From NCBI RefSeq assembly GCF_036240795.1, contig NZ_CP108454.1, positions 3,844,001 to 3,908,000 of the forward strand: 64,000 bases of DNA, written 5' to 3'. The stretch is from Streptomyces sp. NBC_01268. GTDB lineage: Bacteria > Actinomycetota > Actinomycetes > Streptomycetales > Streptomycetaceae. Positions within the stretch are counted from its first letter, which is position 1; every line of letters begins with the position of its first letter. This document shows, in pieces, positions 7,528-16,565 of this stretch. The notes under the pieces are model-generated. The model was not told where the DNA came from, ran no database searches, and saw only the letters and a program-made list of their open reading frames with translations. The translations under genes and the position numbers were made by a program.

Positions 7528-8589
7528 GTGCTGGTCGCGGACCGATATCGGCTCCACATGTGTGTCGGGCGGGGCGGCATGGGCGAGGTGTGGCGGGCCA
7601 CCGACGAGGTGCTCGGACGCGACGTCGCCGTGAAGTTGATGCTGGGTCACGAGCACGACCCCTCCGCCGCCGAGCGGTTCCGGATGGAGGCCCAGACCGC
7701 GGCGCGGCTGAGCCACCCGCACGTCGTCGGGGTCTTCGACTTCGGTACGTGGGACGGCAAGCTGTACCTCGTCATGGAGCTGGTCCACGGGGACAGCCTC
7801 GCCGGGGACCGGGGGCAGGCGCCGGTGCTGTCGGCCGAGCAGGTCGCGACGGTCGCCGCGCACGCGGCGGCCGGGCTCGCCGCCGCGCACCGGCAGGGCG
7901 TCGTGCACCGGGACATCAAGCCGGGGAACCTGCTGCGGGACGCGGACGGGACGGTGAAGCTGGCCGACTTCGGCATCGCCCGCTTCGTCGACGACCCGTC
8001 CGCCGCGCTCACCACCACGGGGCAGATCGTCGGCACCGGGCTGTACCTGGCCCCCGAGCGGGCCCTGGGGCAGCCCGCCTCGCCCGCCTCCGACGTGTAC
8101 TCGCTGGGCTGCGTGCTCTACCAACTGCTCACCGGGCAGCCGCCGTTCCGCGGGGACACGGCGACGGCCCTCCTGTACCAGCACATCGACACCCCGCCGG
8201 CGCCGCCGCGCCAGGTCGGGGTCGCGATGCCGGCCGCGTTCGAGTCCTTCCTCCTGTCGCTGCTGGCCAAGCAGCCGGAACAGCGACCGCCGGCGCAGGC
8301 CATCGCCGAGTGGTTCAGCTCCGGAGCATGGCGGGACCGGCCGCTGCCGCTGCCGCAGGCCGTGGCACCCGCCCCGGCCCCTGCCCCGCCCGTGCACCAG
8401 CGGGAGCGGCACGCGCCGGCGCAGCACGCGCCGCCGACCGCGCCCGTGCCCCGGGGGCGGCGGGCGCAGGCCCCGGCCGAGAATCCGCTGGCCGCGATCT
8501 CGCGGCGGCGGCCCCGCAGGACCGCCGCGGTCGCCGGGGCGATCGCCTTCGTCGTCTTCCTGCTGATCGGGATGGCCTGGGTCTCCTGA
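7528..8589 (+). CDS. Ser/Thr protein kinase, membrane-anchored
   Basis: A 353-residue Hanks-type kinase of the PknB class. The glycine loop is GRGGMGEV (residues 14-21), the catalytic loop HRDIKPGN (127-134), the metal-binding DFG is at 147-149 and the APE motif near 175. A proline/alanine-rich linker (about 275-320) leads to one transmembrane helix (about 333-351), and the protein ends only two residues beyond it. It therefore has no external sensor domain, unlike the kinase at 40465. The GTG at 7528 starts directly at the kinase domain. Substrates cannot be read from the context. Confidence 0.9.
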   Translation: MLVADRYRLHMCVGRGGMGEVWRATDEVLGRDVAVKLMLGHEHDPSAAERFRMEAQTAARLSHPHVVGVFDFGTWDGKLYLVMELVHGDSLAGDRGQAPVLSAEQVATVAAHAAAGLAAAHRQGVVHRDIKPGNLLRDADGTVKLADFGIARFVDDPSAALTTTGQIVGTGLYLAPERALGQPASPASDVYSLGCVLYQLLTGQPPFRGDTATALLYQHIDTPPAPPRQVGVAMPAAFESFLLSLLAKQPEQRPPAQAIAEWFSSGAWRDRPLPLPQAVAPAPAPAPPVHQRERHAPAQHAPPTAPVPRGRRAQAPAENPLAAISRRRPRRTAAVAGAIAFVVFLLIGMAWVS

Positions 8590-8622
8590 GGCCTGGCCGG
8601 GGAAGCCGACGGACGCGACCCC

Positions 8623-8700
8623 GTAGACGCGGGGCTCAGTAGACGCGGAGCTCAGTAGACGCGGAGCTCAGTAGACGCGGAGCTCAGTAGACGCGGGGGG
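8623..8700. repeat. Tandem 16-bp repeat at the end of a gene
   Basis: Four full copies of GTAGACGCGGAGCTCA (first copy with one change) and a fifth partial copy. The last copies overlap the stop codon of the leftward gene at 8684, so each unit is a copy of that gene's final codons (Arg-Val-Tyr-stop). Slippage of the gene end is the simplest origin. Confidence 0.9.
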
Positions 8701-8965
8701 CCATGACGTGGCCCTCCGGGTGCTCCGGGGCGAGCAGCAGGCAGCGTGGCACTCCCGGTCCCGGGGTCGCCCGGACGGTGACCGGGGTCGGCGGGTCGGT
8801 GGGCAGCTCGATGTGGACCGTCACCGGGCGGTCGTCCCGGCTCGTGGCGTGGCCCGTCTCCTTGCCGTCCACCAGGACCTCGACGACCGGGGTGTGGCCG
8901 GTCTGGACGGTCGCGCTGACAGAATGGCCCCGGTAGTCGATGTGGAAGTGGTGCCGTGCTCTCAT
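8684..8965 (-). CDS. Small conserved hypothetical protein
   Basis: A 93-residue soluble protein beginning MRARHHFHIDYRGHSVSATV, with further beta-rich sequence (VVEVLVDGKETGHATSR, VTVHIELPTDPP). I know similar short proteins from other streptomycetes but no function. The histidine-rich start could bind metal, but this is a guess. Its last codons lie in the 16-bp repeat array, so it ends PRVY at the first repeat copy it meets. Confidence 0.7.
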   Translation of the reverse strand: MRARHHFHIDYRGHSVSATVQTGHTPVVEVLVDGKETGHATSRDDRPVTVHIELPTDPPTPVTVRATPGPGVPRCLLLAPEHPEGHVMAPRVY

Positions 8966-9029
8966 GACGTCGCCTCCGCCGCGCGTGGCCGCCCCTCCGT
9001 ACCAGCGTAGGGCGGCGGCGCGGGGAACG

Positions 9030-10043
9030 TCAGCTGACGACCCAGGCCACGCCGCCCAGGCAGACCAGGGCGGCGCAGATGCCCAGGTTCACCGCCCGGT
9101 ACTGCAGGAAGACCGCCACGAACTCCCGGATGGTCGCGCTCGGCCAGAAGTACGCGGCGGTCGGCGAGCCCACCACCTGCCCGTTCACCCCGGCCTTGCG
9201 GGCCATCAGCGCGGCCCGGAAGGCATGGAAGTTGTTGGTGACGATCACGCACTCGGAGCCCGGGCGGTCCCGCTCCATCAGGCTCTTACTGAAGAGCATG
9301 TTCTCCTCGGTGGTGCGCGAGCGGTCCTCCCGCAGGACGCGGCCCTCCGGGAAGCCGCGCTCCACCAGGTAGTCCGCCATGGCGTGCGACTCCGGCAGCT
9401 CCTCGTCCGGGCCCTGCCCGCCGGAGGTGATGAGCACCGGTGTCCGGTCCACCTCGCGGCGCGCGGCGAGCACCTCGTACACCTCGCGGCCCCGGTCCAG
9501 ACGGCTGGCGAGCAGGGGCGGCACCCGTCGGCCGCCGATCAGGCCCGAGCCGAGGACGACCACGTAGTCGGCGTCGCGGCGGATGCGCATCCTGCCGTAC
9601 AGGAAGGCGTAGCCGATGAAGCAGAGGAAGAGGAAGGAGACGTACGCCAGGACCATCACCAGCGTGCCCGCGACGATGCCCAGGGGCTTCGAGCGGGTGA
9701 TCACCGCGGCTGCCATCAGGGCGATGACGCCGAAGATGCCCAGGCCGGCCAGGAGCGAGAGCAGGTTGGCGGGGCTGCGGCCCTCCTTGCGGACCATCTT
9801 CACGCCGTTCGCGCACAGCAGCCCGGCGAGGACGAGCGGTCCGAGAGCCAGCACCAGCAGCAGGGTGACCATCACCGTCACGGAGACCGCGGGGTGGGTG
9901 TCGTCGAGCCCGGCGAGCAGACCGAGGCCGAAGAACGTGACGGCGAGGCCCAGGTACACCGCGTTGGAGAAGCGGCGCCGGTCGCGCAGCACACCGGCTC
10001 CGAACAGCAGCAGGAACACGGCGCACACGACGTAGGCGAACAT
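9030..10043 (-). CDS. Membrane protein with YdcF/DUF218 domain
   Basis: A 337-residue protein with about five transmembrane helices in the N-terminal half (residues 1-155). A DUF218 domain of the YdcF/ElyC type follows (VVVLGSGLIGGRRVPPLLASR, LITSGGQGPDEELPESHAM, RSRTTEENMLFSKSLM, VIVTNNFHAFRAALMARKAG). A last helix closes the chain (LGICAALVCLGGVAWVV). Members such as ElyC act in cell-envelope or lipid-carrier metabolism, with the DUF218 domain on the membrane face. The ATG at 10043 directly precedes the first helix; the open frame continues upstream only as arginine-rich shadow of the next gene. No ribosome site of note is visible. Confidence 0.85.
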   Translation of the reverse strand: MFAYVVCAVFLLLFGAGVLRDRRRFSNAVYLGLAVTFFGLGLLAGLDDTHPAVSVTVMVTLLLVLALGPLVLAGLLCANGVKMVRKEGRSPANLLSLLAGLGIFGVIALMAAAVITRSKPLGIVAGTLVMVLAYVSFLFLCFIGYAFLYGRMRIRRDADYVVVLGSGLIGGRRVPPLLASRLDRGREVYEVLAARREVDRTPVLITSGGQGPDEELPESHAMADYLVERGFPEGRVLREDRSRTTEENMLFSKSLMERDRPGSECVIVTNNFHAFRAALMARKAGVNGQVVGSPTAAYFWPSATIREFVAVFLQYRAVNLGICAALVCLGGVAWVVS

Positions 10044-10117
10044 GCGCTCATCGTAGACAGCGCCCCGGACAGCGCCCCCGATACCCGTGGTCGGACCGCG
10101 GTGCTGCCCGCGTACGG

Positions 10118-11989
10118 TCAAGGCTCGGCGACCAGCGCGTGCAGCCCGCGCCGCGCGCCCTCCTCGTACGCCCGGCGCAGTTCGCCGGCCGAGAGGTGCT
10201 CGCGCAGGGCCGACTCGCTGCGCTCGCGGGACGGCGAGCAGAAGCGCGCGGGCCGGTAGCCGTCCTCGTAGGCGGAGGAGCGCAGCAGGTCGGCCGCGCC
10301 CAGGAGGTGGGCCGCGGTGGTGGGGCGGCCGCGCAGGATCCGCATCTGGGCGAGGAGTTCCGCCGCGCAGGCCGCTCCGGAGACGCAGCCGATCCGCAGG
10401 TGCTCCCGCAGGGCGCGGGTGGCGCGCTCCGCGGCGCGGCCCGGCTCGCCGTCCCAGTAGTGCAGCTCGGCGCGCGCGTACTGGGCCCAGGCGTCGGCCC
10501 AGACGTCCCGCCCGGCCCAGCTGTGCACGTCGGCCCGGTCCAGGGCCTCCTGGGCTGCCTCCGGGTCGGTACGGACCCGGGCCAGGGCGAGGGCGGTCCA
10601 GCACAGCTGCCGGGTCGGGCCGAGGTCCGGGTACTCGGCGAGCTCCTCCAGGGCGTCGCGGAACTCGGCCGCGGCCGCCTCCGTACGGCCCTGGTACAGG
10701 GCGGTGGAGCCGCGCAGATGGGCCAGCATGGCCAGGCACTTGTCGTCGCCCTCCCGGACGGCCGCCGCCCAGGACTGCACGAGGAGCGGGTCGGCGTCCT
10801 CGGGGCGGCCGGCCTCCAGCTCCAGGTAGGCGGCGAGCCACAGGGCGCGGGCGGGAGCGGGGCCCGGGTGCAGGGCGAGGGCGTGGCGCAGCCGGGACCG
10901 GCCCTCGGCGACCCGGCCGCAGGCCACCCACAGGAACCACAGCGAGACGGCGATCTCGACGGCGGTGTCCGTCTCGGCGGCAGGCGACAGCGGCGCGGTC
11001 GTCGGGTCCATGGCGGCGGCCAGGTCGGGGAGTTCGAGCAGGGCGAGCGCGCGGGCGTCGAGCTGCCGCCCGCCCTGCCACCAGTCGGTCGCCCGCCGGG
11101 CCACCTTCACGTACCACCTGCGGTGGCGGAGGACGACGGCCCAGCGGTCCCCGCGCTCCGTGAGCCGGCGGGCGCCGACCGCGCGCATCGGCGGCGGCAT
11201 CCAGTAGCGCTCCTCTCCGGGGTCGCCGTCGTCCACGGGGAGCAGGGCGAGCGGGGCCAGCCGGTCCAGGACGTCCAGGGCGACGCCGGCGGGCAGCGCC
11301 CCGGAAGCACACACTTCGCGCACGGCCTCGCGCCCGAAGGAGCCCTCGAAGACGGAGATCCGCTCCCACAGGAGCCGTTCCAGCGGGTCGCAGCGGGCAT
11401 AGCCGCTTTCGGCGGCGCCGAGTTGGAGCGCGGAGGGGCCGTCTTCGCGGGGGTCTTCCCGGGGGGCTTCCCGGCCGTCTTCCCGGGGGGCTTCGCGGGC
11501 GTCTTCCCGGGTGTCATCCCGGCCGCACTCCCTGCCGCGCTCCCTGCCGTCCTCCCCGTGGTGGGCCGGGCCCTGCGCGACCGCAAGCACCTGTTCCTCC
11601 TTGAGCCGCAGCGCCCGCAGGGCCGTGACGAGCACGGTGAGGCCGGGGGCGAAGGCGGGTGCCTCGCGTAGCAGGCCGGCCACGAGGGCCGCGCCTCGGG
11701 GTCCGAGCCGCTCCCAGCCGTCCAGGACGAGGACGCGGGGGGCTCCGGGGGCGGCGAGTCTGCGGCGCAGCAGCCGGGCGAGCGCGGGCAGGTTCTCGGG
11801 GGTGAGGAGGTCGGCCGGTTCCCACAGCGCCTCGACGCCCTCGCGCCGCAACGCCTCCCGCAGGAGCCGGGACTTGAGCGGCCCCGGGGGGCCGGTCAGT
11901 GTCAGCAGCCCCGCACCGTCGCGTATCGACCCTCGCAGAACCGCCAGTTCGTGCTCGCGGCCCGCCAACGAACGCCCCGTTTCCGCCAT
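10118..11989 (-). CDS. STAND-like ATPase with TPR-like repeats
   Basis: A 623-residue protein with a P-loop GPPGPLKS (residues 33-40) and a Walker B-like strand VLVLDGWERLG. A winged-helix-like stretch follows, and from about residue 330 come alpha-helical repeats rich in ALA and LE pairs that resemble tetratricopeptide repeats. This is the layout of the NB-ARC/TPR part of AfsR/SARP and LuxR-type regulators, but no DNA-binding domain is visible at either end. Residues around 150-190 are a low-complexity insert of repeated RED/REAP units, encoded by tandem repeats at about 11445-11540. It may be a signalling ATPase acting through protein contacts; its partner is unknown. Confidence 0.75.
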   Translation of the reverse strand: MAETGRSLAGREHELAVLRGSIRDGAGLLTLTGPPGPLKSRLLREALRREGVEALWEPADLLTPENLPALARLLRRRLAAPGAPRVLVLDGWERLGPRGAALVAGLLREAPAFAPGLTVLVTALRALRLKEEQVLAVAQGPAHHGEDGRERGRECGRDDTREDAREAPREDGREAPREDPREDGPSALQLGAAESGYARCDPLERLLWERISVFEGSFGREAVREVCASGALPAGVALDVLDRLAPLALLPVDDGDPGEERYWMPPPMRAVGARRLTERGDRWAVVLRHRRWYVKVARRATDWWQGGRQLDARALALLELPDLAAAMDPTTAPLSPAAETDTAVEIAVSLWFLWVACGRVAEGRSRLRHALALHPGPAPARALWLAAYLELEAGRPEDADPLLVQSWAAAVREGDDKCLAMLAHLRGSTALYQGRTEAAAAEFRDALEELAEYPDLGPTRQLCWTALALARVRTDPEAAQEALDRADVHSWAGRDVWADAWAQYARAELHYWDGEPGRAAERATRALREHLRIGCVSGAACAAELLAQMRILRGRPTTAAHLLGAADLLRSSAYEDGYRPARFCSPSRERSESALREHLSAGELRRAYEEGARRGLHALVAEP

Positions 11990-12148
11990 CTGCCCCTGTC
12001 CGCCCCGTTGCTATGGATCCGGTCTCATACGCCTGACTTCGTGGCGGGGCACCGCCAGTACGGCTTGAATGCATATGCCCCGGGACAAAATCCTGGGGGA
12101 CCGAAGCAAACCGGCCAAGCCATTGTCGTGAATCGACCAAGGAGACGC

Positions 12149-12557
12149 ATGCCATCCGGGAAATCCGTCCTGGGAGAGCCGGATCTGGCGCTGATCCACC
12201 ACTGCGTGCCGGCACCGCGTTTCTCGGGGCGGCCGGTGTGGGCGCTGATCAGGGCTGACGTGCCCTCGCTCGCGGTGGTGTCGGCGGCGGCGATGGCCCG
12301 GCTGCGGCAGACCCGGCCGGTGACCTCGGTGACCGGCAGGCACAACGGGTCGTCGGGGCCTGGCTGCGCTCGGCCGGCGACCTGCTCGACATCACCACGT
12401 CGATGGAGCGGGCGGCGCCCGCGCTGCGGATCACCGGACCGCGCTGAGCCTGCACACCCACAAGTCGGGCGCGCGGGCGCTGGGGCCGGACGGGCGCCGG
12501 CTGCACCACGTACGCCCGGACCTGCACGCGCCTTTGTGGCAGGACCGCTTCGTCTGA
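12149..12557 (+). pseudogene. Decayed gene with frameshifts
   Basis: An ATG at 12149 with AAGGAGACGC in front opens a frame starting MPSGKSVLGEPDLALIHH, which loses coding character after about 60 codons. A second frame then looks coding (AAADPAGDLGDRQAQRVVGA, then WLRSAGDLLDITTSMERAAP) and stops, and a third frame carries the likely end (LSLHTHKSGARALGPDGRRL, ending PLWQDRFV and a stop at 12557). At least two frameshifts are needed to join them. I do not recognise the family. Confidence 0.4.
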
Positions 12558-12595
12558 GGCTTTCCCTCCGCGGGGGCGGGCGTGAGAATGGCGGC

Positions 12596-12940
12596 ATGGA
12601 GTTCGTCGTGTTCGTGACCCTGCCGGGGCTCGTCATCCTGCTGACCGCGCTCGCGTTCGGCGACCAGGTCCTGCGTGCCACCGGGCGCGGGCGGCGGTCG
12701 GGCCAGATCTCCTCCACCGGCTTCGAGCAGCTGCACGCCACCTTCTCGCAGGGCAAGCAGAACGAGCTCAAGGAGCGGCAGAGCTCCCTCGTGATGCGTG
12801 ACGACGAGGAGGACGGCGCCCCGCCGCACCACTCCACGGTGGATCTGACGGGCGGGCGCGCCGTCATCAGGATGCCGTCCACGGCGCCGCTCACGCCGTC
12901 TTCGAGGCCCGTGCCGCCTACGGCGCCTTCGTCGCCTTGA
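12596..12940 (+). CDS. DUF6191 membrane protein
   Basis: A 114-residue protein with one N-terminal transmembrane helix (VVFVTLPGLVILLTALAFGD). A cytoplasmic tail follows with STGFEQLHATFSQGKQNELK and SLVMRDDEEDGAPPHHSTVD, which is the signature of the DUF6191 family of actinomycetes. Function is unknown. The last seven or so codons lie over the end of the convergent methyltransferase gene (23-bp overlap), and the C-terminal serine/proline tail is correspondingly atypical. Confidence 0.8.
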   Translation: MEFVVFVTLPGLVILLTALAFGDQVLRATGRGRRSGQISSTGFEQLHATFSQGKQNELKERQSSLVMRDDEEDGAPPHHSTVDLTGGRAVIRMPSTAPLTPSSRPVPPTAPSSP

Positions 12941-13748
12941 TCGAGTACATCAGCGGGATCCGGGGCCGGTCGGCCGCGAAGCGGTAGTAGCCGTCCTCGT
13001 GCTGAGCGAGGGTCCCGAAGCGCGGGACGAGGGTCACGTCGTGCTCGTGCAGGAACTCGATGCGCAGCCCCGCCTTCGCCAGGGCCGTGACGACCTCGCC
13101 GACCGGGTGGACCCACTCCACGCTGCGGTTGTGGACGGTCGCGGCGTCGCGGTCCGCGTACGTGCCGGACGAGGTGTCCACCCAGGGCTCGCGCACGAAG
13201 TAGTCGTTGATGAGGCGGGTCCCGGTCTCGTCGTCGAAGGAGTCCGCCATGGGGTGGAACTCGGCGACGTACAGGAATCCGCCGGGCGCGACCAGCGAGG
13301 CGGCCGTCTCGGCCCAGCGGTCGAGGTCGGGCAGCCAGCACAGCGCGCCGACGCCGGTGTAGACGATGTCGTACGAGGAGTCCGGCACCGCCTCGGCGGC
13401 GTCGTGGACGTCGGCCGCGACGAACGCCGCCCGGTCCGGGGTGAGGCCGAGGTCGGCGGCGAGGGAGCGGGCGCTCTCCACGGCCGGCTCGGAGAAGTCC
13501 AGGCCGACGACGCGCGCGGCGCCGTGGCGGGCCCAGGACAGGGTGTCCAGGCCGATGTGGCACTGGAGGTGCAGCAGGGAGCGCCCCGTGACGTCGCCGA
13601 CCTCCGCGCGTTCGAAGTCGCGCAGGGCGTCCTTGCCGGCGCGGAAGTCGTCGAGGCCGTAGTAGTCGCTGGCGGCGTGGATCGGGACGCGTTCGTCCCA
13701 GAGGGCTCGGTTGGCGGCGTACCAGTCGTCGGGGGTCGGTGCGTACAT
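12918..13748 (-). CDS. Class I SAM-dependent methyltransferase
   Basis: A 276-residue Rossmann-fold methyltransferase. Motif I is LLHLQCHIGLDTLSWARHGA, and the acidic residue of strand 2 is in VVGLDFSEPAVESAR. Motif II is YDIVYTGVGALCWLPDLDRW, followed by VAPGGFLYVAEFHP. This combination is typical of small-molecule methyltransferases; the acceptor is unknown. ATG at 13748 (MYAPTPDDW) is taken as start; a GTG six codons upstream is also possible and neither has a clear ribosome site. It is divergent from the S9 peptidase, and about 70 bases hold both promoters. Confidence 0.85.
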   Translation of the reverse strand: MYAPTPDDWYAANRALWDERVPIHAASDYYGLDDFRAGKDALRDFERAEVGDVTGRSLLHLQCHIGLDTLSWARHGAARVVGLDFSEPAVESARSLAADLGLTPDRAAFVAADVHDAAEAVPDSSYDIVYTGVGALCWLPDLDRWAETAASLVAPGGFLYVAEFHPMADSFDDETGTRLINDYFVREPWVDTSSGTYADRDAATVHNRSVEWVHPVGEVVTALAKAGLRIEFLHEHDVTLVPRFGTLAQHEDGYYRFAADRPRIPLMYSIKATKAP

Positions 13749-13818
13749 GCCCGGGAGGTTATCCACAGGCTGCGGACACGGCGAACGAATTGTCGGCCGG
13801 GCGGAGCATCATGGCTGC

Positions 13819-15726
13819 ATGACTGAGCGCAAGGCGACTGAGAGCACGACGACCGAGAGCACGGAGGCCGGGGGCACGACGGCCGCGGGCAGGACCGGGG
13901 CCGCCGGGGCCGCGGACGTGCCGCGGTGGCAGCAGCGGTTCCGCGCGCCGCGGGTCTCGCTGCCCGAGTGGGCCGAGGAGGCCCCGGACCGCTCGCTGTT
14001 CGTGTCCAACGCGACGGGGACGTACGAGCTGTACGCGTGGGACCGGGCGACCGGCGGACAGCGGCAGGTCACCGACCGGCCGAACGGGACGACGGACGGC
14101 ACGCTCTCGCCCGACGGGCAGTGGATCTGGTGGTTCGCGGACACCGACGGCGACGAGTTCGGGGTGTGGATGCGCCAGCCCTTCCACGAGGGCGACGGCG
14201 CGGACGGCGGCGCGGACGAGCCGGCCGTGCCGGGTCTGGAGGCCTCCTATCCGGCGGGGCTCGCGATCGGCCGCGACGGCACCGTCGTGGTGGGCCGGTC
14301 CACGGACGAGGACGGCTCGACCGTGCACCTGCTGCGGCCGGGCGCGGCCGGGCCGGTGGAGATCTACCGGCACCGCGAGTCGGCCGGCGTCGGCGACCTG
14401 TCGCACGACGGGAGCCTGATCGCGATCGAGCACACCGAGCACGGCGACTCGATGCACTCCTCGGTCCGGATCCTGCGCGCGGCCGACGCCTCGGTGCTGG
14501 CCGAGCTCGACGACACCAAGGGCGGCACGGAGGAGCTGGGGCTCGGCGTCCTCGGCTTCGCGCCGGTGGACGGCGACACCCGGCTGCTCGTCGGGCACCA
14601 GCGGCGGGGCCGCTGGGAGCCGATGCTGTGGGACGTGGCGACGGGCACCGAGACCGACCTGCGCCTCGACCTGCCGGGCGACGTGTCGGCGGAGTGGTAC
14701 CCGGACGGCTCGGGGCTCCTCGTCGTGCACAGCTTCGAGGCCCGCAGCGAGCTCTGGCGGTACGAGATCGGCACCGGGGCCCTGGTCCGGGTGGAGACGC
14801 CGGCCGGCTCCGTGTCGAGCGCGACGGCCCGCCCGGACGGCTCGGTGGAGTACCTGTGGTCCTCGGCCGCCCAGCCGCCGGTGGTGCGTTCCACGGACGG
14901 CTCGGTCGTCCTCGACCCGCCCGGCCCGAAGGCGCCGCCGTCGGTGCCCGTGGCGGACGTGTGGGTGGACGGCCCCGGCGGGCGGGTGCACGCGCTCGTG
15001 CAGCGCCCGGCGGAGGGCGAGGGCCCGTTCCCGACGGTGTTCGAGGTGCACGGCGGTCCGACCTGGCACGACAGCGACGCCTTCGCGTCCGGCCCGGCGG
15101 CCTGGCTCGACCACGGCTACGCGGTGGTGCGGGTCAACTACCGCGGCTCCACCGGTTACGGCCGGGAGTGGACGGACGCGCTGAAGCACCGGGTCGGCCT
15201 GATCGAGCTGGAGGACATCGGCGCGGTCCGCGCGTGGGCGGTGGCGAGCGGCCTCGCCGACCCGGAGCGGCTCGTCCTGTCGGGCGGCTCCTGGGGCGGC
15301 TATCTCACCCTGCTCGGCCTCGGCACCCAGCCGGAGGCCTGGGCGGTGGGTCTCGCGGCCGTGCCCGTCGCCGACTACGTGGCGGCGTACGAGGACGAGA
15401 TGGAGGCCCTGAAGGCCCTGGACCGCACCCTGCTCGGCGGCTCGCCGGAGGAGGTGCCGGAGCGGTTCGCCGCCTCCTCGCCGATCACCTACGTGGACGC
15501 GGTGAAGGCCCCGGTCCACATCACGGCCGGCGTCAACGACCCGCGCTGCCCGATCCGGCAGATCGACAACTACGTGGACCGGCTGGCCGCCCGGGGCGCG
15601 GTGCACGACGTGTACCGGTACGACGCGGGGCACGGCTCGCTGGTCGTGGAGGAACGGATCAAGCAGGTCGGCCTGGACCTGGCCTTCGCGGCGAAGCACC
15701 TGGGGACCCGGCCGCAGGAGGGCTGA
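13819..15726 (+). CDS. S9 family peptidase (prolyl oligopeptidase type)
   Basis: A 635-residue serine peptidase with an N-terminal beta-propeller (repeated strands such as NATGTYELYAWDRATGG and DGTLSPDGQWIWWFADTDGD) and a C-terminal alpha/beta-hydrolase domain from about residue 385. The catalytic triad is readable: Ser491 in GGSWGGYLT, Asp574 in VNDPRCP, His605 in DAGHGS. No signal peptide is present; residues 1-33 are threonine/glycine-rich and probably disordered. It likely cleaves short peptides in the cytoplasm, of the acylaminoacyl/dipeptidyl peptidase branch. Confidence 0.9.
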   Translation: MTERKATESTTTESTEAGGTTAAGRTGAAGAADVPRWQQRFRAPRVSLPEWAEEAPDRSLFVSNATGTYELYAWDRATGGQRQVTDRPNGTTDGTLSPDGQWIWWFADTDGDEFGVWMRQPFHEGDGADGGADEPAVPGLEASYPAGLAIGRDGTVVVGRSTDEDGSTVHLLRPGAAGPVEIYRHRESAGVGDLSHDGSLIAIEHTEHGDSMHSSVRILRAADASVLAELDDTKGGTEELGLGVLGFAPVDGDTRLLVGHQRRGRWEPMLWDVATGTETDLRLDLPGDVSAEWYPDGSGLLVVHSFEARSELWRYEIGTGALVRVETPAGSVSSATARPDGSVEYLWSSAAQPPVVRSTDGSVVLDPPGPKAPPSVPVADVWVDGPGGRVHALVQRPAEGEGPFPTVFEVHGGPTWHDSDAFASGPAAWLDHGYAVVRVNYRGSTGYGREWTDALKHRVGLIELEDIGAVRAWAVASGLADPERLVLSGGSWGGYLTLLGLGTQPEAWAVGLAAVPVADYVAAYEDEMEALKALDRTLLGGSPEEVPERFAASSPITYVDAVKAPVHITAGVNDPRCPIRQIDNYVDRLAARGAVHDVYRYDAGHGSLVVEERIKQVGLDLAFAAKHLGTRPQEG

Positions 15727-15749
15727 GCCCGCTTGCGTACCGTGGGGGT

Positions 15750-16490
15750 GTGTACCGGTTCCTGAGAACGCCCCGCTGGTGGGGGATCAACGTCTTCGTC
15801 CTGCTGGCGATCCCGTTCTGCGTGTTCATGGGGACCTGGCAGCTGGGCAAGTTCGAGGACCGCGTCGACTCCCACCGGGAGGCCGAGCGGCGGCCCGACC
15901 CGGCGACCCAGCGCACCGAGCCGCTGGACTCGCTGCTGCCCGTGGACAAGGAGACCTCGGGCCGCGTCGCGCAGGCCAGCGGGCGGTACGGGGAGCAGTT
16001 CCTGGTCCCCGACCGGGCGCTGGACGGGCGCTCCGGCGCGTACGTCCTCACCCTCCTGAAGACGGACGGCGGCAAGGTGCTGCCGGTGGTCCGGGGCTGG
16101 CTGCCCTCGGGCACCGCGGCGCCGGCCCCGCCGTCCGGTGAGGTCACCGTGTCGGGCGCGCTGCAGGCCTCGGAGAACCCGGGGACCAAGGGCGTCAGCA
16201 CGGCCGGCGGGCTGCCGACCGGGCAGCTCGGCATGATCAGCGCCGCGGCGCTGGTCAACGTCGTGCCGGACGACGTCTACGACGCCTGGATCACCCTCGT
16301 GGACTCCCCCGCCGGGCTCACCCCGGTGCCCGCCTCGGCGGCCGCCGGCACGAGCCTGGACATGAAGGCCTTCCAGAACCTGGGCTACACGGCCGAGTGG
16401 TTCGTCTTCGCCGGCTTCGTGCTCTTCATGTGGTTCCGGCTGGTGCGCCGCGAGGCCGAGGCCTCCCGGGACGCGGCCCTCGGGCTGTAG
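15750..16490 (+). CDS. SURF1 family protein
   Basis: A 246-residue membrane protein with a helix at each end (VFVLLAIPFCVFMGTWQLGK near the N-terminus, WFVFAGFVLFMWFRLVRREA near the C-terminus) and an external domain between, the SURF1/Shy1 topology. SURF1 proteins help to insert heme a and assemble the aa3-type cytochrome c oxidase. Family features are the GTWQLGK end of helix 1, VPDRALDGRSGAYVLTLLK and VLPVVRGWLP. The GTG at 15750 lies directly before MYRFLRTPRWW-type sequence, 23 bases after the peptidase stop, with a G-rich ribosome site. Confidence 0.9.
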   Translation: MYRFLRTPRWWGINVFVLLAIPFCVFMGTWQLGKFEDRVDSHREAERRPDPATQRTEPLDSLLPVDKETSGRVAQASGRYGEQFLVPDRALDGRSGAYVLTLLKTDGGKVLPVVRGWLPSGTAAPAPPSGEVTVSGALQASENPGTKGVSTAGGLPTGQLGMISAAALVNVVPDDVYDAWITLVDSPAGLTPVPASAAAGTSLDMKAFQNLGYTAEWFVFAGFVLFMWFRLVRREAEASRDAALGL

Positions 16491-16520
16491 CACCCGGGAC
16501 GGCCTCCCCGGGCGCCGGTG

Positions 16521-16547
16521 GGCGCCGACGGGCGCCGGGTCGGCGCC
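16521..16547. terminator. Bidirectional terminator hairpin
   Basis: Nine-base perfect stem GGCGCCGAC / GTCGGCGCC with a nine-base loop, between the convergent SURF1 gene and the gene at 16566. Confidence 0.7.
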
Positions 16548-16565
16548 TGGCGCCCCGCCGGGGCC

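Noticed and set aside
10044..11369. Upstream extension of the membrane YdcF gene to a 779-residue protein
   Set aside because: The added 440 residues are an out-of-frame shadow of the STAND-like ATPase gene.
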